Shown here in pieces: positions 7,333 through 12,017 of a stretch of 12,017 nucleotides of DNA. Source of the stretch: GWF2-30-66 sp042576225 (lineage in GTDB: Bacteria > Babelota > Babeliae > Babelales > Vermiphilaceae); NCBI GenBank assembly GCA_042576225.1, contig JBHPCA010000040.1, positions 1 to 12,017 of the forward strand. The letters run 5' to 3'. The notes under the pieces were generated by a model, which saw nothing but the letters and a program-made list of their open reading frames with translations, searched no databases and was not told the origin of the DNA. The position numbers and the translations under genes were made by a program. Within the stretch, counting starts at the first letter, position 1. Each line of letters starts with the position of its first letter.

Positions 7333-7364
7333 ACCCTTCGTCAAGCTCAGGGAGAGCGGGGAGA
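7333..7364. repeat. Palindromic intergenic repeat, right arm of inverted pair
   Basis: Inverted copy of 7197-7228. The core is ACCCTTCGTCAAGCTCAGGG, followed by AGAGCGGGGAGA. Together the arms could fold a 32-bp stem or mark the ends of a 168-bp MITE-like element. Confidence 0.92.
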
Positions 7365-7512
7365 TAAGTTTTTTGTCTGCATAAGGGCCTTTATTTTTTT
7401 GCTTTTTTTAAAATATTTCAATTTTCGAGTTTTCGTTATTCTAATCTACTAGCTATTATTTTAAAGAAAAAAATAAAAATTTAAAGGCTTAAAAGCTTTA
7501 ATTTATACCCTA

Positions 7513-8433
7513 TTATGCTCTTGGGTGTTTTTTATCATACACATCACGCAAATAACCAATATCCAAATGTGTGTATATCTGTACAGTAGAAAGGTTCTCA
7601 TGCCCAAGCAACATCTGCAAAGATCTTAAGTCTACACCTTTCTTAAGCATATGGGTTGCCAGTGAATGACGCATCTGATGAGGCGATATAGATCTTTTAC
7701 TTCCCGTCTTTGCCCATATCTTTTTCAAAATCACCCAAAAAGCCTGCCGTGAAATTGTCTTAACTTTCCCCGCATACATAACCGGAAACAAGTAATTACT
7801 CTTTTTCTTTTTCACTTTTTTCATATTAACCAATTTTGGCAAAACATGCTCGATATACCCATCTAATTTTTGCATCATCGGCTTTGGTATAGGAATAACT
7901 CTCCCTTTACCTCCCTTGCCACTCACATTTATAAACCCTGAATCAGATTGCACCTGCGAAACCTGTAAATTAACCATTTCACTAATACGCATTCCTGAGA
8001 CATAAAGCAAGTACAGCATAATCTTATTTCTCTCGCCAACTAAAGTAGTATCTTGGTCTGCTATTTCGAACAATTTTTCTATTTCTTGCTCTGTTAAATA
8101 TTGGGGCAATTTTTTTTCTAATTTTGGAAATGTCAGATCACCAGCAATATTCTTCCACCCCATATAGGTCCTTGCATAGGTGTAAAATACTTTTATTGCC
8201 GATATTTTTCTAGACATGGTTCGCGCAGAACTGCATTTTTTCTTTTTGAGAAAAAACAAAAAGCCTTTAAGATGCTCTCTCGTGGCCTTTTTGAGAGTCA
8301 CACGATGCTCACCTTTCAGATACAAAAAAAGCTGCCTTAGATCGCGCATATAGGCCTCTAGCGTGCTTTGAGAAACCCGCTTTTCTGTGAGTAAATATGC
8401 CTCAAATTTATTTATAGTTCTCTCCACTACCAT
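7513..8433 (-). CDS. Tyrosine recombinase, XerC/XerD family
   Basis: 306 aa, the usual Xer length. Xer recombinases resolve chromosome dimers at dif near the replication terminus. N-terminal SAM-like core-binding domain at about 8-90 (FEAYLLTEKRVSQSTLEAY), then the catalytic domain with all expected residues: R149 (SGMRISE), K173 (SGKGGKGR), H252 and R255 (SPHQMRHSLATHM), H278 (LLGHENLS) and nucleophile Y287 (VQIYTHLD). The end HPRA is typical of XerC/XerD. I cannot tell XerC from XerD, and a single-enzyme system is possible. The start is uncertain: ATG at 8433 touches its AAAGGGA sequence with no spacer, whereas GTG at 8427 has six nt of spacing and may be the real start. A short basic insert (MKKVKKKKSN, 204-213) is unusual. 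No transposon or integron context, so a housekeeping role is more likely than a mobile one. Confidence 0.93.
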   Translation of the reverse strand: MVVERTINKFEAYLLTEKRVSQSTLEAYMRDLRQLFLYLKGEHRVTLKKATREHLKGFLFFLKKKKCSSARTMSRKISAIKVFYTYARTYMGWKNIAGDLTFPKLEKKLPQYLTEQEIEKLFEIADQDTTLVGERNKIMLYLLYVSGMRISEMVNLQVSQVQSDSGFINVSGKGGKGRVIPIPKPMMQKLDGYIEHVLPKLVNMKKVKKKKSNYLFPVMYAGKVKTISRQAFWVILKKIWAKTGSKRSISPHQMRHSLATHMLKKGVDLRSLQMLLGHENLSTVQIYTHLDIGYLRDVYDKKHPRA

Positions 8434-8450
8434 TCCCTTTTTCGTTTACG

Positions 8451-8472
8451 CCTTCGCAAAGCAGGATGTTCC
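8451..8472. repeat. Degenerate palindromic repeat, left arm
   Basis: CCTTCGCAAAGCAGGATGTT aligns with the CCTTCGaCAAGCTCAGGATGAAC family with small gaps, in inverted orientation to the copy at 8541-8566. More degraded than the others. Confidence 0.5.
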
Positions 8473-8540
8473 CCCCATAATCGCCAAAAACATAAGTAGA
8501 ATGCAAACTTAATCTAAAAAAGCAACTTTCCCCTTATTCC

Positions 8541-8566
8541 GTTCATCCTGAGCCTGTCGAAGGACC
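8541..8566. repeat. Palindromic intergenic repeat, near-consensus copy
   Basis: GTTCATCCTGAGCCTGTCGA followed by AGGACC. This is the closest of the five copies to the common form of this repeat, which I recall from intergenic regions of many unrelated bacteria. Confidence 0.8.
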
Positions 8567-8601
8567 TATTTATTCCCTTAAAAATAAATACCGTCAAGCT
8601 G

Positions 8602-8625
8602 AAAAATTTTGTTACGATAACAAAA
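8602..8625 (-). terminator. Weak candidate terminator after proS
   Basis: 8-bp AT-rich stem TTTTGTTA/TAACAAAA (8607-8614, 8618-8625) with a 3-nt loop, followed on the minus strand by TTTTT. It is 60 nt past the proS stop. The stem has little GC, so efficiency is doubtful. Confidence 0.3.
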
Positions 8626-8684
8626 AAAATACTTAAAAAAATCAAAAACTTATCACATTTTTATACACAAAACTATCTCACATC

Positions 8685-10109
8685 TCAATAAGACTTTGCT
8701 ACCAACACATCAGAGACACTATCTTCATTGCAGTGAAAACACTTTTTAAACGTTTTTTCTTCCAATAAACATCTTGTAAATGCCTGATATTTTTTCAATT
8801 CTTTCTCACACTCAGGATTGCGGCACCAACCGGTCTGGTAAAACCCACCAGCCTCTTGCATTTTTTTACCAAAGGTTGCCAATTTTTCTTCTTTATACCA
8901 TTGGTTCTCCAGTTTCTCTTTAGCCCGCTCAAGCATCTGATCTTGTATAGTCTCAAGTAAGTTTTTGACGTACTCTGCGATAGCATCAAATGCAACCGGC
9001 TCTTTGCCCATGCCAAGCCTATCGGCGACTATAGCAACGCCTTGTTCAACATCACGAAGCCCAATCTCTATACGAACTGGTACGCCTTTTAGTTCCCACT
9101 TATAAAATTTTGCCCCAGGAGTCTTGGTCTCATCTTTGTCTAGAAGAACTCGTGCAAAACCTGCAATTTTTTCTTTTATTGTGTTGGCCACATCCAAAAC
9201 AGCAGAATTATCCTGATTTTTCTTCAGTATTGGTATGATCACCACCTGCACGGGTGCGATTTTTGGAGGAATCACCAAACCTTTTTGGTCCCCATGCATC
9301 ATAACCATAGCACCGACCAATCTGGTAGTTGCTCCCCAGCTGGTCAAATAAGGAAAAGCCATTTTTCCTTCTTTATTTTGATATTGCATCTCAAACGCCT
9401 TTGCAAAATTTTGTGATAATAGATGTGATGTGCCCATCTGAACTGCTTTACCATCAGGCATAAGAGCCTCAAAAGTATACGTTTTTTCAGCTCCTGGAAA
9501 TTTTTCACTCTCAGATTTTAAACCTTTTATTACCGGCACAGCTAAGTAATCTTGTGCAAGATTGACGTATTCTTGTAGCATATCAAGTACCTCTTTATCA
9601 GCTTCCTCAAGTGTTGCATGAGCGGTATGCCCTTCCTGCCAGAAAAATTCGGTGGTTCGTATAAACGCCCTTGGGCGCATCTCCCAACGGACTACATTGG
9701 CCCAATGATTAATTTTAAGCGGTAAATCCCGCCATGACTTTATCCATCTTGCAAACATAAAGTGGATCATCGTCTCAGAAGTTGGGCGAACTACAAGCGG
9801 CTCTGGTAGCTCCTTGCCGCCTGCATGAGTAACAATAGCTAACTCTGGCGCAAAGCCCTCAATATGTTCAGCCTCTTTAGTTATAAAGGATTGCGGTATA
9901 AACAAGGGAAAAATTGCATTTTCATGGCCCGTCTCTTTTATTCTCTTGTCTAAAACGTTTTTTATATTTTCCCAAATTTCAGTACCATATGGCCGAATTA
10001 CAAAGCAACCCCTAACCGGTGCCTGGTCAACCAGTTCGGCCTCATAGACAACGTCTTGGTACCATTGCGCAAAATCTTTTTCTATATTAGCCAGCTTTTT
10101 TTTACTCAT
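8685..10109 (-). CDS. proS: Prolyl-tRNA synthetase, archaeal/eukaryal type (type 3)
   Basis: 474-aa class II synthetase that attaches proline to tRNA-Pro in the cytoplasm. Visible: RPTSE (108-112), motif 2 region VVRWEMRPRAFIRTTEFFWQ (139-158) and GHTAH (160-164), motif 3 region TTRLVGAMVMMHGDQKGLVI (261-280), an anticodon-binding domain at about 284-390 starting APVQVVIIPI, and the C-terminal extension typical of type 3 enzymes with a zinc-type Cys set (C429, C434, C457, C460, plus C447) and a terminal Tyr (KSY end). There is no INS editing domain between motifs 2 and 3, unlike the ~570-aa type 1 enzyme of E. coli. ATG at 10109 has AGGG six nt upstream. It follows a strong terminator, so it has its own promoter; TATACT at 10127-10122 is too close to the start to be convincing. 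Confidence 0.96.
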   Translation of the reverse strand: MSKKKLANIEKDFAQWYQDVVYEAELVDQAPVRGCFVIRPYGTEIWENIKNVLDKRIKETGHENAIFPLFIPQSFITKEAEHIEGFAPELAIVTHAGGKELPEPLVVRPTSETMIHFMFARWIKSWRDLPLKINHWANVVRWEMRPRAFIRTTEFFWQEGHTAHATLEEADKEVLDMLQEYVNLAQDYLAVPVIKGLKSESEKFPGAEKTYTFEALMPDGKAVQMGTSHLLSQNFAKAFEMQYQNKEGKMAFPYLTSWGATTRLVGAMVMMHGDQKGLVIPPKIAPVQVVIIPILKKNQDNSAVLDVANTIKEKIAGFARVLLDKDETKTPGAKFYKWELKGVPVRIEIGLRDVEQGVAIVADRLGMGKEPVAFDAIAEYVKNLLETIQDQMLERAKEKLENQWYKEEKLATFGKKMQEAGGFYQTGWCRNPECEKELKKYQAFTRCLLEEKTFKKCFHCNEDSVSDVLVAKSY

Positions 10110-10194
10110 TTTTTACCCTAGTATACATTTATCCTTTAGCCACAAAATACGTGTATAAGCGTACCATATAACGCACAAATCACAAGAGAGCATT

Positions 10195-10232
10195 AAAAAA
10201 CCCCGGGTCAACTATCGTTAAACCGGGGTTTT
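10195..10232 (-). terminator. Intrinsic terminator of the 162-aa exported protein gene
   Basis: On the minus strand AAAACCCCGG (10232-10223) pairs with CCGGGGTTTT (10206-10197), and the inner TTAAC/GTTGA extend the stem around a GATA loop; a run of six T follows. It begins about 30 nt past the stop of the 10261-10749 gene and insulates proS from it. Confidence 0.93.
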
Positions 10233-10260
10233 AAATTTACTTCTTATTGCTTATCGCAAA

Positions 10261-10749
10261 TTATAGGCAAGGTGCCCAACCGTAAATAGCTCTTGTTTTT
10301 GTAATTGCACCAATGCGAGTTTTAAATTTCCCACATTTTTTGCATGTTTTACCAAGAGAATAGGTTGTTTCTGTTCTCCAGAATCCTGTCCACTTAAGAA
10401 CCAATGAACCTTCATTGAGATCAAATGTTCTTATTTTTTCTGAAGGAATAAGGTTAAGAACAACTTTATTTGTATCAATGTCATACACTGTTACTTCGTA
10501 TCCAGCTTTATCTTCATCACGTAATACTACGACCATGTATTTACCGTCACGCTTAACTTCTAAAGATTTAGCTTCTGGGTTATTTGCCAAAGCTGCTTTC
10601 TTTATTGCTTCAGCATTTTTGTCTCTCGCAATCTCAGTTTCGCTTGTAGCCTCTTTAGAAACAACTTTTCTTGTGATAATTTCACAATTAACTGCTGCCA
10701 CTGCACCTATAAGCATTGCTGCTGACAATAAAAGATTAAACTTTTTCAT
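10261..10749 (-). CDS. Small exported protein of unknown function
   Basis: 162 aa, not recognised. ATG at 10749 with GAGGAGA six nt upstream. Sec signal peptide MKKFNLLLSAAMLIGAVAA, cleavage likely near residue 17-19; Cys22 does not fit a lipobox well. Residues 30-60 are a charged Ala-rich helix-prone stretch (SETEIARDKNAEAIKKAALA). Residues 61-130 look like a run of beta strands (KYMVVVLRDEDKAGYEVTVYD, then VVLNLIPSEKIRTFDL, then SLVLKWTGFW). The tail has a CKKC pair (C136, C139) and a near-terminal C161, which suggests a disulphide or metal site. It is a single-gene unit with a good promoter, strong ribosome-binding site and strong terminator, consistent with high expression. A periplasmic or surface role is inferred only from the signal peptide. 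Confidence 0.85.
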   Translation of the reverse strand: MKKFNLLLSAAMLIGAVAAVNCEIITRKVVSKEATSETEIARDKNAEAIKKAALANNPEAKSLEVKRDGKYMVVVLRDEDKAGYEVTVYDIDTNKVVLNLIPSEKIRTFDLNEGSLVLKWTGFWRTETTYSLGKTCKKCGKFKTRIGAITKTRAIYGWAPCL

Positions 10750-10807
10750 GTATTCTCCTCATGAAAATGGGGTTAAAAATAAATATAAAAATATTAAACA
10801 TAAGAAC

Positions 10808-10835
10808 AGTGTACAGAAATAAAAACCTATGTCAA
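10808..10835 (-). promoter_or_regulatory. Predicted promoter of the 162-aa exported protein gene
   Basis: Perfect -35 TTGACA (10835-10830), 16-nt spacer, -10 TACACT (10813-10808, four of six consensus bases). The start would be near 10801, giving a leader of about 50 nt carrying GAGGAGA. Confidence 0.6.
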
Positions 10836-10893
10836 GAAGAGAGAAAAAAGCTTGATTAATTCAAATAGACACCCAGGGTTTTAATTGTAAAAT

Positions 10894-12017
10894 CTATTTA
10901 TTTCGCGTTACGTACGAAACTAAATAAATTGCGATAGCACTTGCAATAAACCCGGGAATTAATGGTGCCAAAGGAATTTTGAGCAAATACCAGGCGCCTG
11001 ATACCACAGAGCCAGTAATAATACCAGCCATTGCTCCGTATTTGTTTACTTTTTTTGAGTATAAAGAAGCAATAACAAGCGGGCCAAATGCACTTCCCAT
11101 GCCAGACCAGGCGTAATTGACTAGATCATAAATCGTCTTGCTCCCGTCAAACGCAATAATAATTGCTATTGATGATATCGTTATAGAAAACAATCTGGAC
11201 ATCAAAACGATGGTTTTTGACGATGCTTTTTTGTGTACTATTTTTTTATAGAAATCTTCTGCCAAAATAGTACCTGAACTTAATATTTGGGTATCTAATG
11301 TAGATAATGTAACAGCAAGTATCGCACATAAGACAAATCCTGCAATAAATGGGGAGAATAGAAGTTTAGTCAGTAAAATGTAGATTAATTCAGCCTCAGC
11401 ACCGGTATGAAAATAGGCAATTCCAACAACGCCGATAAAAATAGCGAATAGCAGCGCTAATGCCTGCCAGGTAAGTCCCACATATTTGGCATATTTTATC
11501 TTTTTAGGATCATCTATACCCATAAAAAAACTAAGTAGATGGGCCTGGCCAAAATATCCCGGTCCCCAGGTGAAAACAAAAGCCAATATGGTCCATATAG
11601 ACGCAGCAGCAGGAACAAGACTTAAAGATATTTGTTTTTCTGCCGCAGCTTGCGCAATTACTGGCCAACCACCAATCAAATAATAAGCCATTGTTGGTAC
11701 CAAAATTATCATAACAATTGCAAATAATCCTTGGAAAAAGTCGCACCATGCAACTGCGACAAAACCCCCTATCAGTGTATAAATCACCGTTATTGCAAGG
11801 CCCAAGAAAATCCCTAAAACATAGGATGTTCCAAATGCATTCTCAAACAATCGGCCCATTGCAACCAAACCTGATGAGATGTAAAAAGTAAGGAATACAA
11901 CTGATATCAAAGAAGAAAGAAGCCGTATTATACCAGAATTATCTGAGAATCTTTTTTCAAAATAAGAAAATAGAGTAAGCGCCTGGTATTTCTCCGTTTC
12001 AACCCGTATTTTGGGAG
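10894..12017 (-). CDS. Sodium/solute symporter, PutP-like (SSF family), 5' end missing
   Basis: The frame stays open to the right edge, so the gene is partial: 373 codons before the TAG at 10896-10894 are visible. The apparent start at 11910 is an internal TTG (Leu); upstream codons read ALTLFSYFEKRF...IIRLLSSLIS, which matches the segment before this point in Na+/proline symporters (ALTLPDYFxxRF). Family features include YISSGLVAMGRLFE, the YTLIGGFVAVAWCDFFQG segment, and LAVTLSTLDTQILSSG with the Ser-Thr pair (11304-11299) that corresponds to Na+ ligands S340/T341 of E. coli PutP, followed by AEDFYKK. About ten membrane helices are visible. It should import proline, or another small solute, with Na+ at the inner membrane. 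Proline is favoured by similarity, but SSF substrates are hard to assign, so no symbol is given. No clear terminator before 10835. Confidence 0.92.
   Translation of the reverse strand, partial: PKIRVETEKYQALTLFSYFEKRFSDNSGIIRLLSSLISVVFLTFYISSGLVAMGRLFENAFGTSYVLGIFLGLAITVIYTLIGGFVAVAWCDFFQGLFAIVMIILVPTMAYYLIGGWPVIAQAAAEKQISLSLVPAAASIWTILAFVFTWGPGYFGQAHLLSFFMGIDDPKKIKYAKYVGLTWQALALLFAIFIGVVGIAYFHTGAEAELIYILLTKLLFSPFIAGFVLCAILAVTLSTLDTQILSSGTILAEDFYKKIVHKKASSKTIVLMSRLFSITISSIAIIIAFDGSKTIYDLVNYAWSGMGSAFGPLVIASLYSKKVNKYGAMAGIITGSVVSGAWYLLKIPLAPLIPGFIASAIAIYLVSYVTRNK

Larger units (their letters stand above)
7093..7512. other. 420-nt gene-free spacer upstream of dnaN
   Basis: AT-rich. It carries an inverted pair of the palindromic repeat (7197-7228 and 7333-7364) with 104 nt between. 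The promoter of dnaN should lie at about 7100-7195; TAAAAT at 7141-7136 is a possible -10, without a good -35. No TTATNCACA DnaA box was found in this spacer, so I do not call an origin. Confidence 0.6.
8434..8684. other. Spacer between proS and the Xer gene
   Basis: 251 nt with a second inverted pair of palindromic repeats (8451-8472, 8541-8566), a weak hairpin (8602-8625) and one perfect match to the DnaA-box consensus TTATNCACA (TTATACACA, 8661-8669, plus strand). A single box is not evidence for an origin. Confidence 0.5.

Noticed and set aside
7093..7512. Replication origin upstream of dnaN
   Set aside because: It is AT-rich with a large inverted repeat, but no DnaA boxes were found and the repeat is of a dispersed intergenic family.
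7513..8433. Integrase of an integron or phage
   Set aside because: Length, catalytic spacing and the HPRA end fit Xer housekeeping recombinases, and no att sites, cassettes or phage genes are nearby.
8795..9016. Minus-strand 73-aa ORF inside proS in another frame
   Set aside because: It lies entirely within a well-conserved gene and has no independent support.
10415..10822. Plus-strand 135-aa ORF opposite the 162-aa exported protein
   Set aside because: It runs through the promoter and start region of a gene with clear signals; its composition is that of an antisense frame.
10844..10899. Terminator after the symporter
   Set aside because: A 7-bp stem (10863-10869 with 10893-10899) overlaps the stop codon and is about 13 nt from the T-run at 10849-10844; the geometry does not fit an intrinsic terminator.
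11908..11910. Apparent start of the symporter at a TTG
   Set aside because: The frame is open to the window edge and the upstream codons continue recognisable SSF-family sequence, so the TTG is an internal Leu codon and the gene is partial.
1..12017. CRISPR array or tRNA genes
   Set aside because: The only regular repeats are coding ankyrin repeats and the dispersed palindromes; no cloverleaf with a GGTTCGAATCC-type arm was found on either strand by eye.

Overview
The window looks like a low-GC bacterial chromosome segment in which every gene I can support lies on the minus strand. Bacterial housekeeping genes (dnaN, recF, a Xer-type recombinase, proS, a Na+/solute symporter) sit beside Sec-exported proteins of unknown function, including an exported ankyrin-repeat protein. 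That mix suggests a host-associated or intracellular bacterium. Candidatus Dependentiae (TM6/Babeliae) is a plausible lineage, but this is inference from gene style and there is no marker gene here to prove it.

Layout in transcription order, from high to low coordinates. (1) 12017-10894: SSF-family Na+/solute (PutP-like) symporter, cut by the right edge. (2) 10749-10261: a 162-aa exported protein with its own promoter and a strong intrinsic terminator. (3) 10109-8685: archaeal/eukaryal-type (type 3) prolyl-tRNA synthetase. (4) 8433-7513: XerC/XerD-family tyrosine recombinase. (5) 7092-4771: dnaN then recF, a likely operon ending at a hairpin terminator at 4495-4524. No dnaA is present. (6) 4419-3064: a large exported beta-propeller-like protein. 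(7) 2826-1270: an exported ankyrin-repeat protein whose repeats were recently duplicated as a two-repeat module. (8) 1062-952 and 941-6: a 36-codon ORF with a strong Shine-Dalgarno, followed 10 nt later by an exported protein whose 3' end runs into a 55-bp exact duplication at the window edge.

Stretches without a gene hold several copies of a short palindromic repeat related to CCTTCGaCAAGCTCAGGATGAAC (about 1016-1048, 7197-7228, 7333-7364, 8451-8472, 8541-8566). Four of the five form two inverted pairs on either side of xerC, like small non-coding mobile elements. No tRNA, rRNA, CRISPR array, transposase or phage gene was seen.

Functionally, dnaN/recF (clamp and gap repair) and Xer (chromosome dimer resolution) are replication and repair functions. 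proS and the symporter both concern proline if the symporter is a true PutP, but nothing ties them into one operon. The left third is an accessory block of exported proteins. I did not find a clear undescribed multi-gene system. The best leads are the duplicated left edge, the ankyrin module amplification, the repeat family, and two small ORFs with good ribosome-binding sites.
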